DNA of 64,000 bases from Rhodobacteraceae bacterium Alg231-04 (GTDB lineage Bacteria; Pseudomonadota; Alphaproteobacteria; Rhodobacterales; Rhodobacteraceae), in NCBI GenBank assembly GCA_900143635.1, contig FREY01000013.1, forward strand, positions 52,252 to 116,251, read 5' to 3'. Shown piece by piece: positions 16,745-27,006 of the stretch (its first letter is position 1; each line of letters opens with the position of its first letter). Below the pieces are notes generated by a model. It saw only the letters and a program-made list of their open reading frames with translations. It searched no databases and was not told the DNA's origin. The position numbers and the translations under genes are program-made.

Positions 16745-18132
16745 TGAATGCCTCGCCTCTGCCCGAAGATCTCAAAACCGGCATCCTGCATCTGGGCCTC
16801 GGTGCCTTTCACCGCGCCCATCAGGCTGCCTATACGCAGGACGCCATCGCCGCTGCGGGCGGCGACTGGGGGATCGAGGCCGTGTCGATGCGCAACCCGC
16901 ATCTGGCCGAGGTGCTGAACGCGCAAGGCGGCCGCTACACGCTGATCGAGCGCCACGCGGACGGGCCTAAACCTATCGACATGACCGTGATCCGCAGCGC
17001 GCTGGCCCTGCCCGGCAATCAGACGGTTGTTACGGCGCGGATGGCGGATGCAGACATCCGCATCCTCACCATTACGGTGACCGAGAAAGGCTATGGCGCC
17101 GACATCGGCAGCCGCAGCCTCAACTACGCTGACACAAGCGTGGCAAAAGACCTGGCAGGCGGCACCTCCCCGTCCAGCCTGCCGGGTCTGATCTGTTCTG
17201 GCCTTGCACAACGCCGCGCCGCCGGGCATGGCGGGCTGACCCTGATGTCCTGCGATAACCTGCCGGACAATGGCCACCTGCTGCTTGCCGTTGTTCTGGA
17301 AATGGCCCACGCTACTGATCCGGATCTGGCCGATTGGATCGAAGAGACCTGCCGCTTCCCCAACTCCATGGTCGACCGCATCACCCCGGCTGCCTCAGAC
17401 GAGACCTTCGCATTGGCCGAAGAGGCACGCGGTGAACCAGACCCGGCCGCGATCGAAACAGAACCCTTCCGCCAATGGGTGATCGAGGACAGCTTTGCCG
17501 GACCCCGTCCCATCTGGGAGGCCGCAGGCGCGCTGATCGTGCCTGATGTGACGCCGTTTGAGACCATGAAACTGCGCCTTTTGAACGGTGCCCATTCGCT
17601 GATCGCATACCTTGGCGCGCTCAACGATTTGCCTGCCGTGCGCGACGTGATGGCGGATGAAGCCCTGCGCGCGATCGTCCGCGCCCACATGTCCGCCGTC
17701 TCAGCCACCCTACCCGATCTACCCGGCTTTGATGCCAGCGACTACGCCGATGCGCTGATCGCCCGGTTCGAAAACAAGGCCATCGACCACCGCTGCCTGC
17801 AGATCGCAGGCGACGGCAGCCAGAAACTGCCGCAGCGCATTTTCGCCCCCGCCAAGGAGCTGCTGGCATCCGGCGGCGATATCAGCACCTGCGCCCTCGC
17901 CGTCGCCGCCTGGATCCGCTTTGCCGAAGGACACTCCAACAAGGGCAGCGCATTGGAGTTGAACGATCCGCTCGCCGATGACATCCGCGCCGCGCTGCAA
18001 GATGCCGACAGCGCCGCGGCGAAGGTACAGGCCATTACAGCCCTCAAAGGGCTGGCGCATCAGGGTGTCTTAGACAATGCGGAGTTTGCGGCCACGACGG
18101 TGAATGCATTGCAAAACATGTCTGCATCGTAG
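16741..18132 (+). CDS. uxuB: Fructuronate reductase / mannonate oxidoreductase (mannitol dehydrogenase family)
   Basis: A 463-residue polyol-specific long-chain dehydrogenase. It has the family N-terminus ILHLGLGAFHRAHQAAYTQD and the catalytic Lys/Asn/His segment MKLRLLNGAHSLIAYLG. It reduces D-fructuronate to D-mannonate with NADH. The uxuA stop and the uxuB start overlap as ATGA at 16741. The operon context separates it from the paralogous mannitol dehydrogenase at 19273-20739. Confidence 0.92.
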   Translation: MMNASPLPEDLKTGILHLGLGAFHRAHQAAYTQDAIAAAGGDWGIEAVSMRNPHLAEVLNAQGGRYTLIERHADGPKPIDMTVIRSALALPGNQTVVTARMADADIRILTITVTEKGYGADIGSRSLNYADTSVAKDLAGGTSPSSLPGLICSGLAQRRAAGHGGLTLMSCDNLPDNGHLLLAVVLEMAHATDPDLADWIEETCRFPNSMVDRITPAASDETFALAEEARGEPDPAAIETEPFRQWVIEDSFAGPRPIWEAAGALIVPDVTPFETMKLRLLNGAHSLIAYLGALNDLPAVRDVMADEALRAIVRAHMSAVSATLPDLPGFDASDYADALIARFENKAIDHRCLQIAGDGSQKLPQRIFAPAKELLASGGDISTCALAVAAWIRFAEGHSNKGSALELNDPLADDIRAALQDADSAAAKVQAITALKGLAHQGVLDNAEFAATTVNALQNMSAS

Positions 18133-18261
18133 AAGCGGCTGATCACATGACTGCGGCACCGTGGGTGCAGCAGTGGCGTGTCCAGGCGCGGGCCCGCGAA
18201 TAGCCGCACCGCGTCAGCATGTTAAAGTGCTGGTACGGCCACGGCCCTTGCGACGAATATC

Positions 18262-19188
18262 CTAGATCTCATCGCGCCAGGGTGGGTTGGCGCCGGATCG
18301 GCTGACGGTGACCGCGGCGACGCGTGCGCCAAAGCCGATTGCCTTGGCGATGTCGGGTTCTGAAATCCACCGAATGGCGGATTTGGTAAGCAGGCCTGAC
18401 TCAGACAGGTTGGCCAACACCCCGGCGTTGAAAGTGTCCCCCGCCCCGACAGTGTCAACAACCTCTGCTTTCTCACTCGCCACAAAGATCGACCTCCCGT
18501 CTGCCAACCACGCCTGCGCCCCGGAACTGCCACGGGTCAAGATGACCACACTTGGCCCAAGCGACTGTAACTGCGCGACTTTTCCTTCAAGAGAACCCGT
18601 ATCCGGAAAGATCCAGTTCAGATCCTCGTCAGAGACTTTCACGATATCTGCCAGACTAATCATCCGCTCAATACGGCTGCGAAAGCTTGCTTCGTCGGTG
18701 ATGAAACTGGGCCGGATATTAGGATCAACCATGACGACCGTCTTGTCCGCGTTATCCAGTGCAAAATGCATATATGTATCGGCCCCCGGCCCGCAGGCCA
18801 GACTGATGCCGCCAAAATACAATGCCGAGACATCGTCCGTTTTGCTGGGCAAATCAGCGGGTGCGATCATCCGCCCGGCCGAGTTTTCGTCAAAGAAGGA
18901 ATAAGAGGCATGTCCGTCGGACAATTTGACAAAGGCCAGTGTCGATGGCCGGTCCGAGCGAATGACATTGCGGGTGTCCACATTGCTTGCCCGTAAATCC
19001 GCCATCAGCTGATGGCCGAACATATCCGTCGAAATGCCGCTCATCAGACCCGTCCGGCAGCCCAGCCGTCCAAGGCCGATGGCCGTGTTGAACACCGCAC
19101 CACCGGTGCGCGGCACATAGCCATCCGGCCCCAGAACCGTAGGTTCGGGGATCATGTCAATGAGAGCTTCTCCGCAGCAAAGGATCAT
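18262..19188 (-). CDS. frk: Fructokinase (PfkB family)
   Basis: A 308-residue ribokinase-type kinase. The N-terminus MILCCGEALIDMIP and the C-terminal DTVGAGDTFNAG with the catalytic Asp are fructokinase-like. Fructose made from mannitol or sorbitol by the two upstream dehydrogenases would be phosphorylated to fructose 6-phosphate here. It is the last gene of the smoEFGK-SDR-mtlK-frk operon, 84 bp after mtlK. It is clearly distinct from kdgK in the neighbouring module. Confidence 0.88.
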   Translation of the reverse strand: MILCCGEALIDMIPEPTVLGPDGYVPRTGGAVFNTAIGLGRLGCRTGLMSGISTDMFGHQLMADLRASNVDTRNVIRSDRPSTLAFVKLSDGHASYSFFDENSAGRMIAPADLPSKTDDVSALYFGGISLACGPGADTYMHFALDNADKTVVMVDPNIRPSFITDEASFRSRIERMISLADIVKVSDEDLNWIFPDTGSLEGKVAQLQSLGPSVVILTRGSSGAQAWLADGRSIFVASEKAEVVDTVGAGDTFNAGVLANLSESGLLTKSAIRWISEPDIAKAIGFGARVAAVTVSRSGANPPWRDEI

Positions 19189-19272
19189 AGGGGTTCCTCA
19201 AGGATAGACGGGTGCGAAACCGGGTCGCACGCAAGGGTGTCGAACGTCCCACCTGACCGAATTCATCGGATC

Positions 19273-20739
19273 TCAGGGGGCCAGATAATCGGTGATGGCT
19301 GCTTCCAGCCCCTCGTCCCATATCATGCTGAGCCAGCGTTCAAAACATTCGGCAAAGCGCGGATCATCCGCCAGATCGCCGTAGATCTGACGCATTTCAA
19401 GCCATGCCCGCGGGGTGTTTCGCGCCTCTTTGGCCCTTGCGGTCAGATCGTCCCAATAGGGATCATTGGGTTCGATCTCGCTGCCATCTTCACGGGTGCC
19501 TTCACACATCCTCGCCCAGGTGGCTTCGACCAGCGCAAGCCCGTCAATCGGGGTGCCCTTTGCCAGACCATCGCGGATGGAGGGGATGATGAAGCCCGGA
19601 TGACGGGAAGACCCATCAAAGGCCACGCGGCGCGTGGTGTCGACAATTTTCGGGTTCGAAAACCGGTTGCGGATCAGGGTGACATAGTCCAGCGCCGTCA
19701 TCCCCGAGACAGGTTCGACCAAGGGGGCGATTTCATTTTCGGCGACCGAAGTGAACAGACGGCAGATCAGGTCATGGCCTATACAGTCGGCAATTGTCTG
19801 GACCGACAGAACCTCTCCCGGCACCGAGATCACCTGATGCCCACCGTTCAGGATGCGGATCTTCATGGCCTCATAGCCATGGACATTGTCGGTGAAAGTG
19901 GCGCCGACCTTGTCCCAATCCGGCCGTCCCGCACAGAAGTCGTCCTCAATCACCCATTGGCGATAGTTTTCATGGGTCACCGGGGCCAGATCGTCGATGC
20001 CCAGCTGATGGGCCAGCGCCCGTTCGCTCGGACCGGTTGCCGGAACGATACTGTCGACCATGGCGTTCGGAAAACTGCAGTTGCTGTCTATCCAGTCGGC
20101 CAGCTCGGGATCGGACATCCGCGCCAAGGACACCACGGTCTGACGCAGCACATCCCCATTGCCCTGCAGGTTGTCACAGCATTGGCATGTGAAGGGGCCA
20201 GTGCCGACATCGCGGCGCAGACGAAGGGCTGCAACAATCGCGCCAAAGGCGGTTTTGGGTTTGTCGGGATTAAGGCTGTCACGGACAATGTCGGGATGGG
20301 TTGTGTCAAACTCCTTGGTGGCCGGATCAATGAAATACCCGCCTTCCGTCACGGTCATAGCGACGATACGGATATCGGGCTGGGCCATGCGTGCGATCAG
20401 GGGCCCGTTGTGTTCTTCGATCGGCAGGTAGTCGATCATCGATCCGATCACCTCTGCCGCGCTGGAGGATGGGGCCAGTTCGATCAGTGTTGTCAGGCAG
20501 TCCTGCGCCAGCAGTTTTTCCCGCATCGCGCTGTCATACTGGCGCACGCCCGCCCCGATGATCGCCCAATCAAGCGCTGCGCCCTCTTGCATCAGACGAT
20601 GCAAATACCAGGCCTGATGGGCGCGGTGGAAATTACCAATACCAATGTGCACAATACCCGGTGTCAGCCGCGCGCGATCATATTGCGGGCGCAAGACAGC
20701 GTCAGGAAGCTCGTTCAGTGTCGCATTACTCAGTTTCAT
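19273..20739 (-). CDS. mtlK: Mannitol 2-dehydrogenase
   Basis: A 488-residue polyol-specific long-chain dehydrogenase with IVHIGIGNFHRAHQAWYLHRL near residue 30, VTVTEGGYF, and the catalytic MKIRILNGGHQVISV near 295-310. It oxidises D-mannitol (also arabitol or sorbitol) to the ketose with NAD. It lies 29 bp downstream of the sorbitol dehydrogenase gene and upstream of fructokinase, in the same gene order as the Rhodobacter smo polyol operon. Confidence 0.93.
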   Translation of the reverse strand: MKLSNATLNELPDAVLRPQYDRARLTPGIVHIGIGNFHRAHQAWYLHRLMQEGAALDWAIIGAGVRQYDSAMREKLLAQDCLTTLIELAPSSSAAEVIGSMIDYLPIEEHNGPLIARMAQPDIRIVAMTVTEGGYFIDPATKEFDTTHPDIVRDSLNPDKPKTAFGAIVAALRLRRDVGTGPFTCQCCDNLQGNGDVLRQTVVSLARMSDPELADWIDSNCSFPNAMVDSIVPATGPSERALAHQLGIDDLAPVTHENYRQWVIEDDFCAGRPDWDKVGATFTDNVHGYEAMKIRILNGGHQVISVPGEVLSVQTIADCIGHDLICRLFTSVAENEIAPLVEPVSGMTALDYVTLIRNRFSNPKIVDTTRRVAFDGSSRHPGFIIPSIRDGLAKGTPIDGLALVEATWARMCEGTREDGSEIEPNDPYWDDLTARAKEARNTPRAWLEMRQIYGDLADDPRFAECFERWLSMIWDEGLEAAITDYLAP

Positions 20740-20768
20740 GGGATCGGTTCCTTGCGGCAGGGCTTTCT

Positions 20769-21542
20769 TCAGCTCATCCAGTTTCCACCGTCGACATTGT
20801 AGGTCTGTGCAACGATGTAATCGGCGTCTCTTGAGGCGAGGAAAACTGCCGTTCCTGTTAGGTCTTCGGCCTGCGCCATCCGCCCAATGGGGACAGCGCT
20901 GCCAACTTCACGTTTCTTTTGACCGGGGGGTTTACCTTCGTATTTGGCAAACAGGGCATCGACCCCATCCCAGTGCTCACCGTCCACCACGCCGGGCGCG
21001 ATGGCGTTCACGTTGATCCCGTGGGTGATAAGGCCCAGACCGGCCGATTGCGTCAGGCTGATGACCGCGGCCTTGCTGGCGCAGTACACACCAACCAGTG
21101 GTTCGCCGCGGCGCCCGGCCTGACTGGCCATGTTGATGATCTTGCCCTTGAGACCCCGTTCAATCATATGGCGGGCAACCGCCTGCAGGGTGAACAGGGT
21201 TCCGGCGACATTGACGTCGAAAACCCGCTGATAGTCCTCATGGGTGATTTCAACAATCGGCGCCGCCGTGAACACCGCGGCGTTGTTGATCAGAATGTCA
21301 ATCTGACCCAGACTTTCCACGGTCTGCCCAACAGCGGCGTTTATGCTGTCCTGTTCGGTGACATCCAGATGAACGGCAAGTGCGGCGTCACCGATTTCGG
21401 CGGCTGCTTCGCAGGCCCGCTCGAAATCGATATCGGCGATGGCCACTCGCGCGCCCTCGGCCACATAGGCCTTGGCAAAGGCCAATCCGATCCCCCGGGC
21501 AGCCCCGGTAATCAGCGCCGACTTGCCGTCCAGCCGTTTCAT
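20769..21542 (-). CDS. smoS: Sorbitol (glucitol) dehydrogenase, SDR family
   Basis: A 257-residue short-chain dehydrogenase with the NAD-binding GAARGIG at residue 13, NNAAVF, and the catalytic Ser in NMASQAGRR with YCASK. The C-terminal half ([34 protein letters not shown]) closely resembles Rhodobacter sphaeroides SmoS as I recall it. It oxidises D-glucitol to D-fructose and galactitol to tagatose. Its start overlaps the smoK stop by four bases (21539-21542). Confidence 0.92.
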   Translation of the reverse strand: MKRLDGKSALITGAARGIGLAFAKAYVAEGARVAIADIDFERACEAAAEIGDAALAVHLDVTEQDSINAAVGQTVESLGQIDILINNAAVFTAAPIVEITHEDYQRVFDVNVAGTLFTLQAVARHMIERGLKGKIINMASQAGRRGEPLVGVYCASKAAVISLTQSAGLGLITHGINVNAIAPGVVDGEHWDGVDALFAKYEGKPPGQKKREVGSAVPIGRMAQAEDLTGTAVFLASRDADYIVAQTYNVDGGNWMS

Positions 21543-22543
21543 GCGATCCGCTGCCCTTGGGCGTCAAATCGGTGAATCTGGTCTGCCCGCGGCGTCAGGA
21601 AGATCTTGTCGCCGTGTTTCACCGAGATATCCCCGGTGATGCGAACAGTAACCATGTCTGCCAGACCCGTGTCATGAACGTGGATAAACGTATCCGAGCC
21701 CAGATGTTCGGCCACACCGACACGACCCTCCCAGGTGCCTTCTGTCATACTGACATCCGTGTGCTCTGGCCGGATACCGATGGTATGCGCCCCGTGTTTC
21801 TCGGCCTCGGGGCCCGAAAAGATATTCATCTTGGGAGAGCCGATGAAGCCGGCCACAAACACGTTCTGCGGCTTGTGATACAGATCAAGCGGCGAGCCGA
21901 CCTGCTCAATCCTGCCAGCCTGCAGGACCACGATCTTGTTGGCCATGGTCATAGCTTCGACCTGATCATGGGTCACATAGATCATGGTGGTCCGCATGCG
22001 TTCGTGCATTTCGCTGATTTCTAGCCGCATCCCCACACGCAATGCCGCGTCTAGGTTCGACAAGGGTTCGTCAAACAGGAAAGCAGAGGGATCGCGGACA
22101 ATGGCCCGGCCAATGGCAACCCGCTGACGCTGGCCACCGGACAGCTGCCCCGGCTTGCGGTCCAGATAATCCACCAGGTTCAGCGACTGGGCCGCCGTTT
22201 CGACGCGCTTGTCGATTTCCGCCTGCTCCATCTTCTCCATGCGAAGCGGGAAACCGATGTTTTTGCGCACCGTCATATGCGGATAAAGCGCATAGGACTG
22301 GAACACCATCGCCAGGCCGCGTTTGGACGGCGGCACCTCGGTCACATTTTCCCCGTCGATTTCAATATTGCCCGATGTCAGGTCTTCGAGGCCTGCAATC
22401 ATCCGCAGAAGCGTGGATTTACCGCAGCCAGATGGTCCAACAAATACCGCAAACTCACCGTCTTCAATGGTCAGGTCCAGCGGCGGAATGACTTCGACAT
22501 CACCAAAGCGTTTGGACACTTGATCAAGTACAATACGTCCCAT
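21539..22543 (-). CDS. smoK: Polyol ABC transporter ATP-binding protein
   Basis: A 334-residue MalK/UgpC-type ATPase with Walker [10 protein letters not shown] near residue 38, signature [15 protein letters not shown], Walker [13 protein letters not shown], the switch His in YVTHDQ and a C-terminal TOBE domain from about residue 240. It powers the SmoF/SmoG permease pair and lies between smoG (9 bp upstream) and smoS (overlapping). Confidence 0.93.
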   Translation of the reverse strand: MGRIVLDQVSKRFGDVEVIPPLDLTIEDGEFAVFVGPSGCGKSTLLRMIAGLEDLTSGNIEIDGENVTEVPPSKRGLAMVFQSYALYPHMTVRKNIGFPLRMEKMEQAEIDKRVETAAQSLNLVDYLDRKPGQLSGGQRQRVAIGRAIVRDPSAFLFDEPLSNLDAALRVGMRLEISEMHERMRTTMIYVTHDQVEAMTMANKIVVLQAGRIEQVGSPLDLYHKPQNVFVAGFIGSPKMNIFSGPEAEKHGAHTIGIRPEHTDVSMTEGTWEGRVGVAEHLGSDTFIHVHDTGLADMVTVRITGDISVKHGDKIFLTPRADQIHRFDAQGQRIA

Positions 22544-22552
22544 GATCTTTCC

Positions 22553-23386
22553 TTATTTCACTGCGCCAAAGGTCAAGCCTTGGACAAGTTGTTTCTGACA
22601 AAACCAGCCCAGGACAACGATAGGTCCGACTGCGGCTGTTGAGACGGCCGAGAGGCGTCCGAAAAACAGGCCTTCCGGTGCCCGGTTGCCTTCGATGAGC
22701 TTGGACAGGGTCGCCGCGTCGATGGTGGTCAACCGGACCGTCCAATAGGCCTCGTTCCAGCAAAAGATGAACACCAGCAGTGCGGTCGAGGCGATGCCAC
22801 CCCAGGCCAGCGGAACCAGGATCTCTTTGATCTCGCCCCAGGTGTTCACACCGTCCATCTTGCCCGCTTCGATGATATCCTTGGGGATCTCTTTGAAGTA
22901 GGTGAACAGCATCCAGACCGCGATCGGCAGATTGATCAGGCTCAGCACGGTAATGACCAGGATATGGGTGTCATAGAGCCCGATGCCCTTGGCGAGGAAG
23001 ATCATCGGATAGAGCACCGCCGCGGCCGGAAGCATCTTGGTCGACAGCATCCACATCAGAACGTCTTTGGTGGCCCGAGTTGGGTTGAACGCCATCGCAT
23101 AGGCCGCGGGGACACTTACAAACAGTGTGAAAATTGTCGCTGAAACAGCCGAGATGACGGAGTTGCGGGCGAACCGCCAATAGTCATAGTTCTCGGTCAT
23201 GTTGAGATAGTTCTCAAGCGTCGGCGTGAAGAAAATCAGGTTCTCCGGCTTCACCGCATCGGCGTCGGTTTTGAAGCTCGTCAGGACCATCCAGAAGATG
23301 GGAAAGAAGAACATCAGCCCAACACCCCAGGCCAGAACGGGCCGTCCGTAGATGCTGAATTTCGAGGATTGTGCAACGATTGCCAT
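22553..23386 (-). CDS. smoG: Polyol ABC transporter permease, MalG type
   Basis: A 277-residue permease with six hydrophobic segments and the EAA loop KEIPKDIIEAGKMDGVNTWGEIKEILVPLAWGG, which docks to the ATPase. It is the second of two CUT1-family permeases. It lies 12 bp downstream of smoF. Confidence 0.92.
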   Translation of the reverse strand: MAIVAQSSKFSIYGRPVLAWGVGLMFFFPIFWMVLTSFKTDADAVKPENLIFFTPTLENYLNMTENYDYWRFARNSVISAVSATIFTLFVSVPAAYAMAFNPTRATKDVLMWMLSTKMLPAAAVLYPMIFLAKGIGLYDTHILVITVLSLINLPIAVWMLFTYFKEIPKDIIEAGKMDGVNTWGEIKEILVPLAWGGIASTALLVFIFCWNEAYWTVRLTTIDAATLSKLIEGNRAPEGLFFGRLSAVSTAAVGPIVVLGWFCQKQLVQGLTFGAVK

Positions 23387-23398
23387 GATCTAGCCCTC

Positions 23399-24337
23399 CT
23401 ATTCCATCAGGGTCTTGCCAACCATGCGCAGCAAAAAGATGGCTACGATGTTGGCGAGGATTACTGCGAAAATGCCGGTGGCGCTGGCAGCACCAATGTT
23501 GTTATTGGCGAATTCTCCGATCAGATAGGGCAGGTTTTTATTGCCGTTGCCCCGGCTGACGATTTCGATTTCCGCATAGAGTGACAGATGGAAAATCGCC
23601 TGGATCATCACCACGATCGCTATCGGTCTCCCCAGATGTGGCAGGGTCAGAAAGCGGAACTGCGACCATGTTCCCGCGCCATCCAATACAGCCGCTTCTT
23701 TTTGCTGCTGGTCCTCGGATTGCAGCGATGTCATGAAAATGAGCACTGCAAAGGGCGTCCATTGCCAGGTCACCATCATGATCACTGCGATGGCCGAGGT
23801 CTGTGTTGCGCGGAAGGATATCGGTTCAAATTCCGGCCAGAGCGAGAAGAACCCCCCCAGAACAGGCATTTGCCTCAGCCCCTCCAGAAGGTCGTTGATC
23901 CCGGCGACAGCGATCCCCTGCAAGCCCAGCACCGGATCAAGGATCATGTTGATCCACAGAACCGCGTTTACCGCAGGCATCACAAAGAAGGGGGAAATCA
24001 GCAGGACCCGGACAATGCCCTGCCCCGGAAAGGACTTGTTGATCAGAACTGCGATCAGAATGCCCAGAATAACGGTCAAGAACAAAATGCTGCAGACGAT
24101 GAACAGGCTGTTCTGGATGGCAAGAACGAAGTCCTTGGATTTCAGAACAAATTCGTAGTTTCCGAACCCGCGCCAGTTGCTCAGGCTTGGTGTCGTCCAC
24201 TCCGGGCGGCGCAGGCTGTTCAGCACATACCGGATGAACGAAAAGTATAAAGTCATCCCTAGCGGGACCAGCATCCAAACCAAAAGCAGCAGTACCGCTG
24301 GTGTTTGTAGTAGCCGTGGAAGCTTTCTGTCAGACAT
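23399..24337 (-). CDS. smoF: Polyol ABC transporter permease, MalF type
   Basis: A 312-residue permease with six hydrophobic segments and the EAA-loop region SLQSEDQQQKEAAVLDGAGTWSQFRFLTLPHLGRPI. The start MSDRKLPRLLQ at 24337 is chosen because the longer frame to 24436 adds a non-conserved leader overlapping the intergenic stem-loop region. A 156-bp gap with a hairpin separates it from the binding-protein gene. Confidence 0.9.
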   Translation of the reverse strand: MSDRKLPRLLQTPAVLLLLVWMLVPLGMTLYFSFIRYVLNSLRRPEWTTPSLSNWRGFGNYEFVLKSKDFVLAIQNSLFIVCSILFLTVILGILIAVLINKSFPGQGIVRVLLISPFFVMPAVNAVLWINMILDPVLGLQGIAVAGINDLLEGLRQMPVLGGFFSLWPEFEPISFRATQTSAIAVIMMVTWQWTPFAVLIFMTSLQSEDQQQKEAAVLDGAGTWSQFRFLTLPHLGRPIAIVVMIQAIFHLSLYAEIEIVSRGNGNKNLPYLIGEFANNNIGAASATGIFAVILANIVAIFLLRMVGKTLME

Positions 24338-24453
24338 GCATCTATCCTCCCAGCAAAACGAAACTGCGCGTTGCTCGTGGTGTCTAAGTTGCGATTTTCG
24401 GATTTTTAGTGTCGCGAGGTTGGAATAACATTTCAAGCGACGGGATCAGCCGT

Positions 24454-24482
24454 GGTGGGGCCAGGTTTGGCCGGGCCCCACC
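24454..24482 (-). other. Intercistronic stem-loop after the polyol binding-protein gene
   Basis: A 9-bp perfect stem, GGTGGGGCC at 24454-24462 and GGCCCCACC at 24474-24482, with an 11-base loop, 11 bp after the smoE stop. There is no T run on the transcribed side. Such structures often protect the abundant binding-protein message and reduce readthrough to the permease genes. Confidence 0.65.
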
Positions 24483-24493
24483 CGATTGTTTTT

Positions 24494-25780
24494 TTAGTCG
24501 TAGTAGCCTGCTTCGCGCATGATCGCATCTGCTGCGTCCTGCGAGGCGGCCAGTGCGTCTTCAACCGACTTGGCACCAGACAGGGCCGCAGCCATTTCCT
24601 GCGCCACAGCCGAGCCGACTTCCGGGAATTCCGGGATCGAGGCGAATTGCACACCAACATAGGGTTTCAGATCGGTTACCCCCGGTGCCGCGCTTTCAAT
24701 CGCCGCCAGTTCAGCCGCTGCAAAGCTTGCTGCCGCCTGGAACTCAGGAATTGCATAGGTCGATGCACGCTGGCCTGTTGGAACCGAACCCCAGCCGAAT
24801 TCGGCATGGTTGCCCACGGCCTTGACGTATTCCTTGGAGGTTGCCCATTCAATGAAATCAGCTGCCGCTTCGGCATTCGGAGACCCGGCAGGAATGGCCA
24901 TGGCCCAGGCCCACAACCAGTTGGCCCCAACCGGATTGCCTGCGTTCGGCGACTGCGCATAGGCGACCCCGTCGACCTCAAGGAAGGAGGCCGCAATGGT
25001 CGCGTCAATCCACATGCCGCACTTGCCTTCGTTATAAAGCGCGAGGATTTCGTTGAACGAATTGCCTTCCGAACCCGGAGGTCCGTAGTTGCCCAGCAGA
25101 TCGACATAGAAATTGATCGCCGCATTCCACTCCGCGCTGTCCAGCTGCGGGCGGCCATCTGCGTCAAACCATGCACCACCGAAAGAGTTCACAACGGTGG
25201 TGATAAACGCCATGTTGTCGCCCCAGCCCGGCTTGCCGCGCAGGCAGGCCCCATAAACACCGGCGTCCGGGTTATGGATTGCAGCGGCGGCGGCCTTGAC
25301 GTTGTCCCAGCTGTCATTGTCAGCAATGGCCACACCGGCGGCGTCGGTCAGGTCTTTGCGATACATGACCATCGACGATTCACCGTAGAACGGTGCCGCA
25401 TAAAGCGTGCCTTCATGGGACAGACCATTGCGCATCGCAGGCAGGATATCATCTACGTCATATTCACTGCTGAAGTTCAGCGGTTCGATCCAGCCGGCAG
25501 CGCCCCAGATGGGAGCTTCCTGCATGCCGATGTTGATGATGTCGTACTGACCGCCGCCCGTGGCGGTGTCAGAAGTAACCTGCTCGCGCAGGACGCTTTC
25601 TTCCAGCGAAACCCAGTTCAGCTCGACGCCCGTTTCAGCCGAATAGGCCTCTGCGACGGTTTGCATGTTGATCATATGGCCATTGTTCACGATGGCGATT
25701 GTCAGGCTTTCAGCAGTTGCAGCTGAGCCCGCCATAAGAGCGATAGCGCTGGCAGCGCAAAGACCTTTTGAGAAAGGCAT
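24494..25780 (-). CDS. smoE: Polyol ABC transporter substrate-binding protein
   Basis: A 428-residue family 1 extracellular solute-binding protein with a Sec signal (MPFSKGLCAASAIALMAGSAATAESLTIAIVNNGHM). The sequence GIQVELNW-like region, YVDLLGNYGPPGSEGNSFNEILALYNEGKCGMWIDATIA and C-terminal QASVEDAL-like segment fit CUT1 sugar binders. With smoF/G/K and polyol dehydrogenases downstream it should bind mannitol or sorbitol in the periplasm. A perfect LacI-type palindrome lies 71 bp before the ATG. Confidence 0.92.
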   Translation of the reverse strand: MPFSKGLCAASAIALMAGSAATAESLTIAIVNNGHMINMQTVAEAYSAETGVELNWVSLEESVLREQVTSDTATGGGQYDIINIGMQEAPIWGAAGWIEPLNFSSEYDVDDILPAMRNGLSHEGTLYAAPFYGESSMVMYRKDLTDAAGVAIADNDSWDNVKAAAAAIHNPDAGVYGACLRGKPGWGDNMAFITTVVNSFGGAWFDADGRPQLDSAEWNAAINFYVDLLGNYGPPGSEGNSFNEILALYNEGKCGMWIDATIAASFLEVDGVAYAQSPNAGNPVGANWLWAWAMAIPAGSPNAEAAADFIEWATSKEYVKAVGNHAEFGWGSVPTGQRASTYAIPEFQAAASFAAAELAAIESAAPGVTDLKPYVGVQFASIPEFPEVGSAVAQEMAAALSGAKSVEDALAASQDAADAIMREAGYYD

Positions 25781-25850
25781 CCGGTTCCTCCCTAGATTGG
25801 ATGTGATGTAGAAACGCTATCAATTTTTGTTGCTTCGCGTCAATCGTAAA

Positions 25851-25866
25851 ATTTACGCGCGTAAAT
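25851..25866. promoter_or_regulatory. LacI-type operator upstream of smoE
   Basis: ATTTACGCGCGTAAAT is a perfect 16-bp palindrome with a central CG, the usual form of a LacI/PurR-family operator. It lies between the lacI-type gene and smoE, 71 bp ahead of the smoE start. A near copy occurs at 27007-27022, upstream of the regulator gene. Confidence 0.8.
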
Positions 25867-25896
25867 ATTTGGAAATTAACGAATGCCCACAGTGGC

Positions 25897-26928
25897 TTAG
25901 GCAGAGCCGCGCATTTCAAGCCTGCCCTCGAACAGGGCTTCCTCGCGTCCTTTCAGGCCGCGCTTGGAATCGATTAACGCCAAAATCGTCTCTACGCTTC
26001 TGGCTGCAATGGCATCATAATCCTGCGAAACAGTGGTCAGCCCCGGACAGGTAAAGCGCGAAAACGGGTGATCATCATGCCCGGCAATGCGAAGCGTGGC
26101 CTGTGCCCCAAGCCCCACCTTGATGCCGTTTTCATAAGCCGCAGACAGCATCCCGATTGCCAGCCGGTCATTTGAGCATAGTATCGTGTTGGTCGGCAGC
26201 TGCGGACCTGTCAGGAGCTTTGCGCCCTCTTGAAAACCGATTTCCTCGAAATTCCAACCCTCGCCATCGACCTGGATCAAATGCGGCTCATGCCCCAAAC
26301 GCTTCATCGCCGCGATATAGGCGCTTTGGCGTTTGTAGGCATTCGGGTTAATCGGCGTCTTCATTCCGAAGAATACAGGCGGCTCTCCTGACCGGCAGAG
26401 GTAGTCGACAATCAAGTTGATGCTTTGATCATTGTCAGAGCCAAAGAACGCCTCGCCAATGCCTTCAAGATTGGCGTCAAACAGAACCGTTGGCACCTCT
26501 TCCGCGAAGGTGGCGACCTGATCGGCCAGCGATGCCCGCCCAAGTGGTGCCAGCAGCACCGCGGCTGGTTTGATGGACCGAAGACTGTTGAGATTGGACA
26601 GTTCCTGTTCTGGCCCCCCATGAGAGCTGAGCAACAACGGGTTGAAACCCGCCTTGACGATAAGCCCTTCTATGGTGCGTGCGATCCCGGCAAAAAACGG
26701 ATCGGTCAGGTTCGGAACCACCAGGCCGATGTTCTTGGTTTGCCGCCTGTTTTGATTGACCGCATAGATATTTGGTCGGTAGTCATATTTCTCTAACGCC
26801 GCTTCGATCTTTTCGCGCGTAGACTTGCGGACACTTGCAGGATCGTTGAAGTATTTTGACAGCGTTGGACGGGAAATCCCGCTAACTGCCGAAAACCCCT
26901 CCATATTTTTGATCTTTGAATCGCTCAT
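25897..26928 (-). CDS. LacI family regulator of polyol utilisation
   Basis: A 343-residue protein with an N-terminal LacI helix-turn-helix (GFSAVSGISRPTLSKYFNDPASVRKSTREKIEAALEKYDYRPN, about residues 10-52), then a periplasmic-binding-protein fold with IGLVVPNLTDPFFAGIARTIE and NDRLAIGMLSAAYENG. The first residues are longer than in LacI itself. Start 26928 (MSDSKIKN) is preferred over 26970. It is transcribed toward smoE. Matching palindromes before both genes suggest it controls smo and itself. Confidence 0.88.
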   Translation of the reverse strand: MSDSKIKNMEGFSAVSGISRPTLSKYFNDPASVRKSTREKIEAALEKYDYRPNIYAVNQNRRQTKNIGLVVPNLTDPFFAGIARTIEGLIVKAGFNPLLLSSHGGPEQELSNLNSLRSIKPAAVLLAPLGRASLADQVATFAEEVPTVLFDANLEGIGEAFFGSDNDQSINLIVDYLCRSGEPPVFFGMKTPINPNAYKRQSAYIAAMKRLGHEPHLIQVDGEGWNFEEIGFQEGAKLLTGPQLPTNTILCSNDRLAIGMLSAAYENGIKVGLGAQATLRIAGHDDHPFSRFTCPGLTTVSQDYDAIAARSVETILALIDSKRGLKGREEALFEGRLEMRGSA

Positions 26929-27006
26929 TGGCGAAGACTTCCTTGCGGCAGTGACGTATTCTGGTGCCAAAAGTTGCTCGGAAACCTGAAAAATGTAAAG
27001 ATATAA

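Noticed and set aside
18133..18261. Terminator between convergent uxuB and frk
   Set aside because: Several GC-rich complementary stretches exist, but I could not find a clean stem with a T run for either direction.
19012..20802. 596-codon open frame on the plus strand
   Set aside because: It lies antisense to frk and mtlK across their intergenic gap. Its product is rich in His, Gln and Arg, typical of GC-rich antisense frames, and the opposite frames have clear family motifs.
24452..25726. 424-codon open frame on the plus strand
   Set aside because: Antisense to smoE, which has a signal peptide and solute-binding protein motifs. Composition is that of a shadow frame.
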